The notes below the pieces were generated by a model. The model worked only from the letters and a program-made list of their open reading frames with translations, did not search any database and was not told where the DNA came from. Shown here piece after piece: positions 1-12,840 of a stretch of DNA of 64,000 nt. The stretch's first letter is position 1, and the number at the start of each line of letters is the position of its first letter. The position numbers and the translations under genes were made by a program. The stretch comes from Rhinopithecus roxellana (Eukaryota > Chordata > Mammalia > Primates > Cercopithecidae), in assembly GCF_007565055.1 (NCBI RefSeq), contig NC_044552.1, forward strand, positions 38,782,069 to 38,846,068, written 5' to 3'.

Positions 1-557
1 TGAGGTACATCACATATATTAAGTAGAATGTTCTCCAATCTTCTAAAGAGTTCTGCTGTAAAAGGGCAGTAACAATAATAGTCATCCACATTGCCAAGGA
101 GAGGACTCAAGATGGGGGAGACCTGAGTCTGCTAAAATACAGACAGGAGGGAGAAAGCCAAATGAGAGAACTTGCAGTGAGGGAGGGGAGTTTAAGAGCT
201 CTGCTTGACAAACTAATCAGTACTTTCTCCTCAGAAACAGGTCTAAGAGAGATAACAGGAATTAAATTACAGAAATGTTGAGGTGAGGAAGAAAATAATT
301 TAGAAAGCCTACATCGGCTTTTTTTTTTTTTTTTTTAAGCCAAGTAGATTGCCTGCCTAAGAGTCATAGGGGCAAAACTGGGGGCTTGAAAATAGTAAAT
401 AACTTTTGTATGATTCCTATGGGGATGCTAAACAAATGAATCCTCCAAATATATTACTTCTCTACTCCCTGACTTGAAGGGGAGGTGGCACATGAATTAC
501 GTTTTATTTTTAACTGGGGAAAAAGAAAGAAAAGATTAAAAATGACATAAGCAAACC
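1..557. other. Intronic sequence, nothing recognised
   Basis: No gene or clear repeat was seen apart from an 18-nt T run at 319-336. Confidence 0.5.
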
Positions 558-674
558 CAGCTTAGCAGTGCACGCCTGTAGTCCCAGTTACTTGGGAAGT
601 TCAGGCAGGAGGATCACTTGAGGCTAGGAATTTGAGGACAGCTTAGGTAATATGTTGAGATCCATCTCTTAGGA
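558..674 (+). repeat. Alu monomer-like fragment (FLAM/AluJ type)
   Basis: Alu left-arm phrases are visible (cacgcctgtagtcccag, aggaggatcacttgag) with many substitutions. The fragment stops at tccatctcttagga, where a microsatellite begins, so the 3' part of the arm is missing. Confidence 0.75.
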
Positions 675-675
675 G

Positions 676-676
<1 letters not shown>

Positions 677-734
<58 letters not shown>

Positions 735-737
735 AGG

Positions 738-780
<43 letters not shown>
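677..780. repeat. Compound microsatellite (TCTA)n then (CA)n
   Basis: About 14 near-perfect TCTA units fill 677-734. A short caggatata linker follows, then about 18 AC units fill 744-780. The block is bracketed by a 14-bp direct repeat (661-674 and 781-794). Runs this pure are expected to be polymorphic. Confidence 0.97.
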
Positions 781-781
<1 letters not shown>

Positions 782-839
782 CCATCTCTTAGGAAAATAA
801 AAAAAAAAAAAAACATGAAAGCTTTACAACTGTCTTCTA

Positions 840-1431
840 TACAAACAACTCCTTCTAGTGCCCACCTCCTTTTAGGCTTTACTGTGTGTCAAATTAGGTT
901 TGATCTTTTTCTGCAGCAGCTGGTGTGACAACTCCTTTTCTGGTCCAGGGGTAGCAGTTAAAGACCTGAAATCATTGCCTCAGCTTAGATCCTAGAGAAA
1001 GCTGTGACTATTCATATTTATTATCCCCCACAGCCTTCAATGGCTGCTTGAGTTGAAGTTCTAAATTATTCTTCAGCTGGTAAAACATTAGCTCATAGTA
1101 AGGGAAGTCTAACGAGTGACTTAAATCAGTGTAAACACAAATCATTACCAAGGGTTGCTCTTAAGTCAGAAGAATAGCACATTTAGTTAAGACATATTCC
1201 ACAGTAATAAAGACTATCACAACCTTAGATATTCTCAGATATTACAGAAAGGAGAGTGAAAGGAAACATCACTGTCCTTTAACTGCACATGTAAAAATAC
1301 TAACAACTGAAGAAAACTATTTCTTAAATAAATGGATTAAAAACAGCCACTATGATTGCTGAAATTTGGACCACGAATAATTAAATCTTAAAAGAACTTT
1401 TTAGACAGTTACTTATAAAGGAAGATACACC
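840..1431. other. Intronic sequence, nothing recognised
   Basis: No gene or repeat family was recognised. The start (827-857) shares a 31-nt near-identical stretch with 3568-3598. Confidence 0.4.
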
Positions 1432-1686
1432 TTTTTTTTTTTTGAGATGGAGTCTCACCCTGTCACCCAGGTTGGACTGCAGTGGTGTGGTCTCAATTCA
1501 CTGCAACCTCCGCCTCCTGGGCCCAAGTGATTCTCCTGCCTCAGTCTCCTGAGTCACTGGGATTACAGGCAGGCATCACCACACGCAGTTAATTTTTGTA
1601 TTTTTAGTAGATACGGGGTTTCACCATGTTGGCTGGGCTGGTTTCGAATTCCTGACCTCAAGTGATCCTCCTGCCTTGGCCTCCCA
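1432..1686 (-). repeat. Alu (AluS-like), truncated at its 5' end
   Basis: The reverse-complement Alu reads from the poly-T at 1432 through gagatggagtctcaccctgt, the B-box region and tttttagtaga to cttggcctccca. It lacks the last 35 or so bases, the start of the left arm with its A-box end. Confidence 0.93.
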
Positions 1687-4605
1687 CCTTTTATTTTTAA
1701 TAAAATTCATGTCACAATAAAGGGCTACCAAAAATTCAATCTTCAATTCAGAATGCTTTAAATTTCATCTTCTACTACAGATATGATTGATTCACTAACA
1801 TCTAAAAAAGATTCAGCTAGTCAGAACTGCTGTCTCTTTGTAGCCAGTTTTCACTTTTTTAAAGCAGTAATAAGCAATTCCATTCCCAATGCGGACTTAG
1901 AATCACAGTCTACATGTGCAAGTCTGTAACAAACCTGCATGACACACAGTAGAATCTCATTGGTTCACACCCTTGCAAAAACCACAACCCCCCGACTTTC
2001 AAAAAAGCAAAGGCCTCTTTACCTAAGTGCACATTAGCTGCTGGCTTAGGCAGGCCTTATGACATGGCTGCCTCCCCAGTGGGCAGGCGTACCACAGCAA
2101 GGCACTCATTAAGCTATTGAGTTTCATTCCAGTAACCGTTCAAATACATTCTTCATTGTACCATAAAGTATGTTTGTTTGATGCTAGAACTTTGATTTTC
2201 CTCCTCCTTCTCTTTTTCTACCCCCCCATCCCTACCTTCTCAACCATTTTGGTATTTTTTTTCCCATGCTAACACACTCACAAAAATCCAGTAATTCTCA
2301 ATGGATCTCTTGGTCATTAGTGCAAATTAGTGAGGTTTCACTGAATATGCTCAGATTTGATTTGCCAAGTTCTTTTCCCGTTAAAGTTTTAAACCCATGT
2401 GTATTTCAAAGGAAATCTAATTTGTAGGTTTCGGATTCATTTACACTCAACTCACAAACGTGGTTCTGTGCGTGCCCCCATAGCTGGTGTACAAGAAGCC
2501 ACAGGAGCTGGTTTCCCTTCCTCTTAACAAGTTCTTGTTAGAATGTTTGCTTTGAAGTAGGTATTTGGACCATGCTGGAAGCAAACAGGATAAAACCCCA
2601 GGAAAATGTAACGTAAAATTTAAAAACCAAGTTCATGTTTTTCTTGCCCCAATAATTATACTTTTTAAAGAAAAATCTCCAAGGATGGAACCATCTATTT
2701 CAGCCTTTTAAGGATGATGTCACCATCTACCTGCCTGGATAAGGCTGTGTCTCATAATGACAAGGTAGTCATCTGTGAGTGTATGGCTTTCTCTCTTTAG
2801 GTCCTGTCTTGTCCATTTTGTCATACGATGGACTCTGTTCAGCTGCTAGCCAAACCAACGCTGCTGCGCCATTCCCTCTAAGACTCTGCTGCTGGGAGTC
2901 TTGAAGGTGCCATTTCTGCTGTGGGGGTCCCTACACCTATCAATTCCTGCCTGTCTTCCCCTCTTTGGAGCTCCTTAGCTCTGCCTGTTTTCTTGGACTT
3001 CATCACAGCAACTATTTCCTGTGTTTCCTGATGTTTGTCCCAAAGACAAACATCAGGATAGATGCCTTGTTAACTCATCTTGGATTCTCAATGCTTCTTG
3101 GCTAAAGTCACAACTGCAGACCTACTGCTGCAATCATGGAACACCATGGTTTCGCCTCTGTGCTGACAATTTCCCCAATAGCTATGCTATCCCAATGGGT
3201 GGACCTATTGCCTACTGCTGACCCTGGCTTCTCTTTGTCACTTTGGATTCCTCTGAATAAAAGAGTCAAATGTCACTGATGTTTCTGCTTCTATTACCCA
3301 TTTCCACAGTGTGAGGTCAGTAGCAGGTAAGATGTGAGTGCTGATGAGACTGTGCCCATATAGATGGCATGAGCTGTGCCTCAAAAGGCAGAACATCTCT
3401 AGCAGTCCCAGCTCTTGTCCAAACATCAAAAGTAAGCAGCAATTCTTAACACTGAGAATAGGCTGGTTTGTCTTTTTTTTTTTTTCTCTGAAGGCTGCCT
3501 CCTTGGAAAGACAAATAGCATATCACACCCCAAAGGCTGTGACAATACTGAAAAGGCCCTTCTTTACCAACTGTCTTCTACACAAACAACTCCTTCTATG
3601 GCCCAGGAGTTCATTTCAAGGGATTCGAGAAAAATAGCCATGCATTCTGCTAAATGCTGGATGACTCACTGAGGCAGAGGTGAACCTCTGAGCAGTGAAC
3701 CAAGGGCTGAGATATAAACCATTAAGAAAACCTGGTGGGTTGAAACAGACGATACTGCAACTGTTCTGAAAATCTACAACTAATTTAGAAGAGGCATATA
3801 TGTAGGTAATTACCCCTAACATGCCCAGACAACTTCAATGTGTGTATCTGTGTGTCTATCTAAATGCAAAAAAATCTAAACCAATTCTACCTACCTACCT
3901 AAATGCAAAGCAATATAAACCAAGTACACCCATGAATCAGAAAGCTCTTTTCTAACCTGCCCTGAATCCCTTGCTCTAAAACTTCCTGAAAGCATTGTGC
4001 CGCAGTCCACTGGAAGATACAGCATAATTATCTCATAATCACTAGTTAGGAAATCCCTAGGAAGTACCTTCTGACTGCTAAGAATAGTTATTCATTTATT
4101 TTCACTTATTCACTCACCTATCAATCTTTAACAAGGTGTCAAACGTGTCAGGACAATGTGAGGCTCTCTGTATTAGATACGAAAAAATTTCTAGGGAGAA
4201 TAGTGGAGATGAGAAACAATATCTCTTTTCATTTCCCTGCCTCTAAATTTACAAAGCAAAAGTAGAAAGCAAATTATACAAGCAAGTGTGTATGAGGTAC
4301 CCAAACACCTATAACTAGTCTTTTATTATCAGCCAATTTTGTTTTTTTCCCCCAAAGAATTTCAACATTTTTCTTCATACATCCACTTCCCAACCTTGTC
4401 TTTTTCAGTGATTTAACTTTGATCTGGCAAATAATGGTGCTTTCAACAACTAGCTTAAGTTACAAACAACTTCTACCAATGGAACAGTGCCTCTTTCCTC
4501 ACAAAACAGCTCTTTCAATTAACATGTATACAGAGCACAGCAAGATTTAAAATGATGATCAAAAAGAGTTTCATCAGAATAGTATGCTTAAGATTTGTGT
4601 ATGTC
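1687..4605. other. Intronic sequence with no confidently named repeat
   Basis: No family was recognised. 2800-3300 is somewhat GC-richer and contains an open frame at 3021-3221 without any recognised homology, so it is not called a gene. A perfect hairpin lies at 3027-3057, and short segments are shared with 827-857 and 5079-5107. Confidence 0.45.
3027..3057. repeat. Perfect 13-bp inverted repeat (hairpin)
   Basis: The arm cctgatgtttgtc (3027-3039) is matched exactly by its reverse complement (3045-3057) around a 5-base loop. No function is assigned. Confidence 0.9.
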
Positions 4606-4907
4606 GGCCAGACACGGTGGTTCATGCCTGTAATCCCAGCACTTTGGGAGACCAAGGCAGGAGGATCTCTTGAGGCCAGGAGTTCAAGACCAGCCTGGGC
4701 AACATGGTGAAACTCCATCTCTACGAAAAATACAAAAATTATCCAGGTGTGGTGGTGCACACCTGTAGTCTCAGCTACTTGGGAGGCTGAGGTGAGATGA
4801 TCACTTGAGCCTGGGATGTTGATGCTTCAGCGAGCCGTGATCATGCTACTATACTCCAGCCTGGGTAACAGAGTGAGACTCTGTCTCAAAAAGAAAAAAA
4901 AAAAAAA
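4606..4907 (+). repeat. AluJ-like element with target-site duplication
   Basis: This is a complete dimeric Alu from ggccagacacggtgg to the A-tail. The J-type phrase ccaggagttcaagaccagcc followed by gggcaac is present. ttgtgtatg flanks it at 4595-4603 and 4908-4916. Confidence 0.95.
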
Positions 4908-5267
4908 TTGTGTATGCCATTGTATGAAAATTTTATCTTAAAAGAAAAAAAACTGAACATTAGTTAATAACATGCATCCTTAAATGCTGATGTTTGAAGC
5001 CTACTTTGAAATGCATTAAAAAGATGGGGTAGGTTATACCTCAAGGAAGCTGGAAAAAGGATTTGACAAAAAGGATTTGAAAATCTACAACTAATTTAGA
5101 AGAGGCAGTTATGTCTAGTGTAGTTCCATAAATTTGTTTTTAAATATCCTGTCCTATGTCAAATAATGGAGCCTTGTTTACTCCTTACAATATGCTGAGC
5201 ATTTTTCCAAGCCATTCAGCATTTTAAAAAATGTTATTTTAATGACTACTTAATATCCCAGTGCGTG

Positions 5268-5566
5268 GGCTGGGCATGGTGGATCACACCTGTAATCCCA
5301 GCATTTTGGGAGGTCAAGGCAGGCAGATCACCTGAGGTCTGGAGTTCGAGACCAGGCTGGTCAACATGGTGAAACCCTGTCTCTACTAAAAATACAAAAA
5401 AATTAGCTGAGCGTGGTGGTGCATGCCTGTAGTACCAGCTACTTGGGAGGCTGAGGCAGCAGAATCGCTTGAACCCCAGAGGCAGAGGTTGCAGTATGCT
5501 GTGATAGTGCCACTGCACTCCAGCCTTGGTGACAGAGTGAGACTGTCTCAAAACAAAACAAAACAA
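5268..5566 (+). repeat. AluS-like element
   Basis: A full-length dimer with agatcacctgaggtctggag and an A-rich tail of repeated caaaa. Related atcccagt sequences on both sides (near 5253 and 5567) look like the target-site duplication. Confidence 0.95.
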
Positions 5567-6612
5567 ATCCCAGTTTGTAACACAAATTATTCAGGTGTTT
5601 CCTTATGGGTAAGCAGATTATTTCTACATTTTCATTAACATAGGTGTACTACAGGGAAAACCCTGAAATGAAAATTGTTCACTCCCATTTACTTCTTCAG
5701 GGTGGCTAAAGGACAGGAACAGTTTATGTGTGCGTGTGTATCTATGTATCTATATATTTTTTAACTGACCTAAGATTGCATTTCTCATGCAAACCTCTCC
5801 TGCATCAAACATTATGTTCAATTATTTTTTTTGTCAGTGATGTAGATATTGGTTTATCATTGTTTTCATAGCATTCCATTATCAGTGAAGTCTGCCATTC
5901 ATACTTTTAGATGAATTGTCTGTGTTTGTTCTCTAGTTCTGCACTGTGATATTGGTATTTTTTTCCTTATTGACTTCCAAAGGTTCTTTGAATAAGCCTG
6001 ATATGCTTTTTATCTTGGAACCTGATCTTGTTTGTAAATTCCTTAGTATGTCTAAAAGGAATTGAATATAAAATGTATGATATGCTATTTCTTCAAAGCT
6101 ATTTTGACACCCAACTAAAGGAGTCCTTCCAGGACAGAACGCTAACATGGGCAAAACACTGAACCCTAGCTGCCAGCATTTTGCTTTTAAGTCTAACAAA
6201 TCCTAAATAATTCATGTGTTGTTGTAAACAATTAGATGTGATCCTAGTGATAAAGTAATACAGTAGCAGTGTTGTAACAAGGTTTTACTAGAAATTGTTT
6301 TATAAAACGTGATGCATTACTGATTTTGACACTGAAGCAAAGATGATCATCGAATGTGATGCTTATACATGTATTTGTAACATTTAATGGAATCTAAACT
6401 CTTAAAAACAACATGCCATTTGTTGCTATGTTTCTAATCTCCTATCATAAATTGTGAGATAGGCCTTTTTTTTGGAGACATTTGGGCTTATACTAAAGCC
6501 TTTTTTTTTTTTTTTTAAACTAATGAGAGTTTTGAGAAATAAAAGATCATGTTGAAGTTACTGTGTATGTGTATGAATCCCTTGCTTAAAAATATTTCAG
6601 TCCATTGGTTAG
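5567..6612. other. Intronic sequence, nothing recognised
   Basis: AT-rich, with T runs at 6463-6475 and 6501-6516. No gene or repeat family was recognised. Confidence 0.45.
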
Positions 6613-6679
6613 ATTGTGGAGAAACTGGAACACTTACGCATTGCTCGTAGTAATATAAAATGGTACATCTGCTCTCAGG
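6613..6679 (+). mobile_element. Old L1M ORF2 3' fragment, left part
   Basis: gattgtggagaaactggaac and the following bases match the mammalian L1 ORF2 end just before the point where the younger L1 begins. The same element resumes at 13161, so this is its left half. The last bases also form the left copy of the younger L1's target duplication. Confidence 0.7.
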
Positions 6680-7995
6680 TGTGGATGGCAAGATGGCTGA
6701 ATAGGAACAGCTCCGGTCTACAGCTCCCAGTGAGATTAACGCAGAAGGCGGGTGATTTCTGCATTTCCAACTGAGGTACCCAGTTTATCTTATTGGGACT
6801 GGTTAGACAGTGGGCGCAGCCCACAGAGGGCAAACTGAAGCAGTGTGGGGCGCTGCCTCACCAGGAATAGCAAGGGGTCAGGGAACTCCCTCCCCTAGCC
6901 AAGAGAAGCTGTGAGGAATGGTGCATTCCAGCCCAGATACTATGCTTTTCCTAGGGTCTTTGCAACCTTCAGACCAAGAGATTCCCTCGGGTACCTATAT
7001 CACCACGGCCCTGGGTTTCAAGCACAAAACTGGGCAGCTGTTTGGGCAGACACCGAGCTAGCTCCAGGAGTTTTTTTTATACCCCAGTGGTGCCTGGAAT
7101 GCCAGCAAGACAGAACTGTTCAATCCCCTGGAAAGGGGGCTGAAGCCAGGGAGCCAAGTGGGCTAGCTCAGCAAATCCCACCCTCACCGGAGCCCAGCAA
7201 GCTAAGATCCACTGGCTTGAAATTCTTGCTGCCAGCACAGAAGTCTGAAGTTGATTTGGGACATTGGAGATTGGTGTGGGGAGGGGCATCCACCATTACT
7301 GAGGCTTGAGTAGGCGATGTTCCCCTCACAGTATAAACAAAGCTGCCTGGAACTTCGAACTGGGCAGAGCCCACCAAAGCTTGGCAAAGCCGCTGTAGCC
7401 AGACTGCCTCTCTAGATTCCTCCTCTCTGGTCAGGGCATCTCTGAAAGAAAGGCAGCAGCCCAGTCAGGGACTTATAGATAAAACTCCCATCTCCCTGGG
7501 ACAGAGCATCTGGGGGAGGGGGCGGCTGTGGGCGCAGCTTCAGCAGACATAAACATTCCTGCCTGCCGGTTCTGAAGAGAGCAGCGGATCTCCCAGCACA
7601 GCACTCAAGCTCTGCTAAGGGACAGACTGCCTCCTCAAGTGGGTCCCTGACCCCTGTGCCTCCTGACGGGGAGACAATTCCCAGTACGGGCTGACAGACA
7701 CCTCATACAGGAGAGCTCTGGCTGGCATGTGGCGTGTGCCCCCTGGGATGAAGCTTCCAGAGGAAGAAACAATCTTTGCTGTTCTGCAGCCTCCGCTGGT
7801 GATACCCAGGCAAAGAGGGTCTGGAGTGGACCTCCAGCATACTCCAGCAGACCTGCAGCAGAGGGGCCTGACTGTTAGAAGGAAAACAATATAACAGAAA
7901 GGAATAGCAACGACATCAACAAAAAGGACATCCACTCAAAAACCCCATCCGAAGGTCACCAACATCAAAGACCGAAGATAGATAAATACATGAAG
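6680..7995 (+). promoter_or_regulatory. L1 5'UTR (former internal promoter)
   Basis: The region starts near the conserved agatggctgaataggaacag and ends at the ORF1 start. It is about 1.3 kb, longer than the 0.9 kb of the youngest L1s. The open frames at 6911-7309 (plus) and 7615-7935 (minus) within it are unlikely to be genes. Whether it still drives transcription cannot be judged from sequence. Confidence 0.8.
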
Positions 7996-9002
7996 ATGAG
8001 AAAAAACCAGCGCAAAAAGGCCAAAAATTCCAAAAACCAGAATGCCTCTTCTCCAAAAGATCACAACTCAATGCCAGCAAGGGAACAAAACTGGATGGAG
8101 AATGAGTCTGACGAACTGACAGAAGTAGGTAGGTAATAACGAACTCCGAGCTAAAGGCGCGTGTTCTAACCCAATGCAAGAAAGCTGAGAACATTGAAAA
8201 AAGGTTAGAGGAATTGCTAACTAGAATAACCAGTTTAGAGAAAAACATAAATGACCTGACAGAGCTGAAAAACACAGTACGAGAACTTCATGAAGCATTC
8301 ACAAGTATCAGTAGCCAAACTGGTAAAGTGGAAGAAAGGATATCAGAGATTGAAGATCAACTTGATGAAATAAAGTGTGATGACAAGATTAGAGAAAAAA
8401 GAATGAAAAGGAATAAACAAAGCCTCCAAGAAATATGGGACTATGTGAAAAGACCAAACCTACATTCAATTGGTGTACCTGAAAGTGACGGGGAGAATGG
8501 AATGAAGTTGGAAAACACTCTTCAGGATACATCCAGGAGAACTTCCCCAGCCTAGCAAGGAAGGGCAACATTCAAATTCAGGAAATAAAGAGAACACCAC
8601 AAAGATACTCCTTGAGAAGAGCAATTCCAAGACACATAATCATCAGATTCACCAAGGTTGAAATGAAGGAAAAAATATTGAGGGCAGCCAGAGAGTAAGA
8701 ATGGGATACACACAAAGGGAAGGCCATCAGACTAACAGTGGATCTCTCTGCAGAAACCCCATAAGCCAGAAGAGAGTGGGGGCCAATATTCAACATCCTT
8801 AAAGAAAAGAATTTTAACCCAGAATTTCATATCCAGCCAAACTAAGCTTCATAAGTGAAGGAGAAATAAAATCCTTTACAAACAAGCAAATGCTGAGAGA
8901 TTTTGTCACCACAGGCCTATGTTACAAGAGCTCCTGAAGGAAGCACTAAATATGGAAAGGAACAACCGGTACCAGCCACTGCAAAAACATACCAAATTGT
9001 AA
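7996..9002 (+). pseudogene. L1 ORF1 pseudogene (RNA-binding trimeric ORF1p)
   Basis: ORF1p is the L1 nucleic-acid chaperone: N-terminal region, coiled coil, RRM and C-terminal domain. The start MRKNQRKKAKNSKNQNAS at 7996 runs 46 codons to a stop at 8134-8136. The coiled-coil and early RRM part stays open at 8214-8555 (contains LQEIWDYVKRPNLHSIGVPE) but shifts frame after TLQD. The C-terminal domain follows in other frames. The terminal stop at 9000-9002 leaves the usual 63-bp spacer to ORF2. Normal length is about 338 codons. It cannot make a functional protein. Confidence 0.93.
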
Positions 9003-9065
9003 AGACGATTGACACTATGAAGAAACTGCATCAACCAACGGGCAAAATAACCAGCTGGCATCATA

Positions 9066-12000
9066 ATGACAGGATCAAATTCACACACAAAAATATTAAC
9101 CTCAAATGTAAATGGGCTAAATACCCCAATTAAAATACACAGACTGGCAAATTGGATAAGACCCATTGGTGTGCTGTATTCAGGAGACCCATCTCACATG
9201 CAAAGACATACAAAGGCTCAAAATAAAGGGATGGAGGAATATTTACCAAGCAAATGGAAAGCAAAACAAACAAACAAACAAACAAACAAAAAAAAAAACC
9301 AGGGGTTGCAATCCTAGTCTCTGATAAAACAGACTTTAAACTAACAAAGATCAACAGAGACAAAGAAGGGCATTACATAATGGTAAAGGGATAAATGCAA
9401 CAAGAAGAGCTAACTATCCTAAATATATATGCACCCAACACAGGAGCATCCAGATTCATAAAGCAAGTTCTTAGAGATCTACAAAGAGACTTAGACTCCT
9501 ATACAATAATAGTGGGAGACTTTAACACCCCACTGTCAATATTAGACAGATCAACAAGACAGAAAATTAACAAGGATATTCAGGACTTGAACTCAGCTCT
9601 GGACCAAGCAGACCTAATAGACATTTACAGAACTCTCCGCCCCAAATCAACAGAATATACATTCTTCTCAGCACCACATCGCACTTATTCTAAAACTGAC
9701 CGCATAATTGGAAGTCAAACACTCCTCAGCAAATGCAAAAGAACGGAAATCATAAAACAGCCTCTCAGACCACAGTGCAATCAAATTAGAAATCAGGATT
9801 AAGAAACTCACTCAAAACTGCACGGCTGCATGGAAACTGAACAATGTGTTCCTGAATGACTACTGGGTAAATAACGAAATTAAGGCAAAAGTAAATAAGT
9901 TCTTTGAAACCAATGAGAACTAGGAGACAACATACAAGAATCTCTGGGACACAGCTAAAGCAGTGATTAGAGGGAAATTTGTAGCACTAAATGCCCACAG
10001 GGAAGGTGGGAAAGATCCAAAATTGACACCCTAACATCACAATTAAAAGAACTAGAGAAGCAAGAGCAAATATATTCAAAAGCTAGCAGAAGCCAAGACA
10101 TAACTAAGATCAGAGCAGAAGTGAAGGAGACAGAAACATGAAAAACCCTTCAAAAAAATAAATGAACCCAGGAGCTGGTTTTTTTGAAAAGATTAACAAA
10201 ATAGACCTCAGCAAGACTAATGAAGAAAAGAGAGAAGAATCAAATAGACACAATAAAAAATGATAAAGGTGATATTACCACGGATCCCACAGAAATACAA
10301 ACTACCATCTGATAATACTATAAACACCTCTATGCAAATAAACTAGAAAATCTAGAAGAAATGGATAAATTCCTGGACACATATACCCTCCCAAGACTAA
10401 ACCAGAAAGAAGTAGAATCCCTGAATAGACCAATAACAAGTTCTGAAAGTAAGGCAGTAATTAATAGCCTACCAACCAAAAAAAGCCCAGGCTAAGACGA
10501 GCTCACAGGCGAATTCTACCAAAAGTACAAAGAAGAGCTGGTACCATTCCTTCTGAAACTATTCCAAATGACAGAAAAAGAGGGACTCCTCCCTAAATCA
10601 CTTCATGAGGCCAGCATCATCCTGATACCAAAACCTGGCAGAGACACAACAAATAAAATTTCAGGCCAATAAACCTGATGGACATCCATGCAAAAATCCT
10701 CAATAAAATACAGGCAAACCGAATCCAGCAGCATGTTAAAAAGCTCATTAGCCACGATCAAGTTGGATTCATCCCTGGGATGCAAGGGTGATTCAACTTA
10801 TGCAAATCAATAAACGTAATCCATCACATAAACAGAACCAATGACAAAAACCAAATGATTATCTTAATAGATGTAGAAAAGGCCTTTGATAAAATTCAAC
10901 ACTCCTTCATGCTAGAAACTCTCAATAAACTAGATATTGATGGAACGTATCTCAAAATAATAAAAGCTGTTTATGACAAACCCATAGGCAGTATCATACT
11001 GAATGGGCAAAAGCTGGAAGCATTCCTTCTGAAAACCAGCACAAGACAAGAATGGCCTCTCTCACCATTCCTATTCAATATAGTATTGAAGTTCTGGCCA
11101 GGGCAATCAGGCAAGAGAAAGAAATAAATGGCATTCAAATAGGAAAAGAGGAAGTCAAATTGTCTCTGTTTGCAGGTGACACATGATTGTATATTTAGAA
11201 AACTCCATCGTCTCAGCCCCAAATCTCCTTACACTGATAAGCAACTTCGGCAAAGTCTCAGGATACAAAATCAATGTGCAAAAATCACAAGCATTCCTAT
11301 ACACCAATAATAGGCAAACACAGAGCCAAATCATGAGTGAACTCCATTCACAATTGCTACAAAGAGAATAAAATACCTAGGAATACAACTTACAAGGGAT
11401 GTGAAGGATCTCCTAAAGGAGAACTACAAACCACTGCTCAAGGAAGTAAGAGAGGACACAAAGAAATGGAAAAACATTCCATGCTTATGGATGGGAAGAA
11501 TCAATATTATGAACATAGCCATACTTCCCAAAGTAATTTATAGATTTGATGCTATCCCCAATCAAGCTACCACTGACTTTCTTCACACAATTAGAAAAAA
11601 TTACTTTAAATTTCATGTGGAACCAAAAAAGAGCTCATATAGCTAAGACAATCCTAAGCAAAAAGAACAAAGCTGGAGGCATCACATTACCTGACTTGTA
11701 ACTATACTATAAGGCTACAGTAACCAAACAGCATAGTACTGGTACCAAAACAGATATATAGACCAATGGAACAGAACAGAGGCCTCAGAAATAACACCAT
11801 ACATCTACAACTATCTGATCTTTGACAAACCTGACAAAAACAAGCAATGGGGAAAGGATTCCCCATTTAATAAATGGTGTTGGGAAAACTAACTAGCCAC
11901 ATGCAGAAAAATGAAACTGGACCCCTTCCTTACACCTTATACAAAAATTAACTCAAGATGGATTAAAGACTTAAACATAAGACCTAAAACCGTAAAAACC

Positions 12001-12840
12001 CTAGACGAAAACCTAGACAATACCATTCAGGACACAGACATGGGCAAAGACTTCATGACTAAAACACCAAAAGCAATGGCAGCAAAAGCCAAAATTGACA
12101 AATGGGATCTAATTAAACTAACGTGCTTCTGCACAGCAAAAGAAACTACCATCAGAATGAACAGGCAACCTACAGAAGGGATGAAAATTTTTGCAATCTA
12201 TTCATCTGACAAAGTGCTCATATCCAGAATCTACAAGGAACTTAAACAAATTTACAGGAAAAAAATCAAACAACCCCATCAAAAAGTGGGTGAAGGATAT
12301 GAACAGATACTTCTGAAAAGAAGACATTTATGCGGCCAAAAAACATGTGAAACAAAGCTCATCATCACTGGTCATTAGAGAAATGCAAGTCAAATCACAA
12401 TGAGATACCATCTCACGCCAGTTAGAATGGTGATCATTAAAAAGCTAGGAAAAAACAGATGCTGGAGAGGATGTGAAGAAACAGAAACGCTTTTACACTA
12501 TTGGTGGGAGTGTAAATTGGTTCAACCATTGTGGAAGACAGTGTGGCGATTCCTCAAGGATCTAGAACCAGAAATACCATTTGATCCAGCCATCCCATTA
12601 CTAGGTACATATCCAAAGGATTATAAATCATTCTACTATAAAGACACATGCACACATATGTTTATTGCAGCACCACTCACAATAGCAAATACCTGGAACC
12701 AACTCAAAAGCCCATCAATGATAGACTGGATAAAGAAAATGTGGCACACATGGAATACTATGCAGCCACAAAAAAGGATGAGTTTATGTCCTTTGCAGGG
12801 ACATGGATGAAGCTAGAAACTATCATTCTTTGGGAGTTGA
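9066..12840 (+). pseudogene. L1 ORF2 pseudogene (endonuclease, reverse transcriptase, Cys-rich)
   Basis: ORF2p normally nicks target DNA and reverse-transcribes L1 RNA. The start MTGSNSHTKILTSNVNGLN (9066) keeps the conserved Asn of the APE-type endonuclease. GDFNTPL is open at 9395-9802. RT segments occur at 10855-11127 (VEKAFDKIQ). The RT catalytic FADD is now FAGD at 11169-11180 and is followed by a 2-base insertion and a stop. The C-terminal segment is open at 11911-12378, and 12400-12810 keeps a C-x3-C-x7-H-x4-C motif. About 60 bases that should precede the stop are deleted near 12828. Many frameshifts leave it nonfunctional. Confidence 0.95.

Noticed and set aside
677..780. CRISPR-like or satellite array
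   Set aside because: It is a simple tetra/dinucleotide microsatellite without spacers.
3021..3221. 66-codon frame in GC-richer unique sequence
   Set aside because: No recognised homology, no splice or polyadenylation context that I can support, and it overlaps the hairpin.
6911..7309. 132-codon plus-strand frame
   Set aside because: It lies wholly within the L1 5'UTR, which is GC-rich and often open by chance.
12587..12602. Near match to the expected codons of the last SUPT3H exon
   Set aside because: It is part of the conserved L1 ORF2 C terminus and on the wrong background; no splice acceptor fits.
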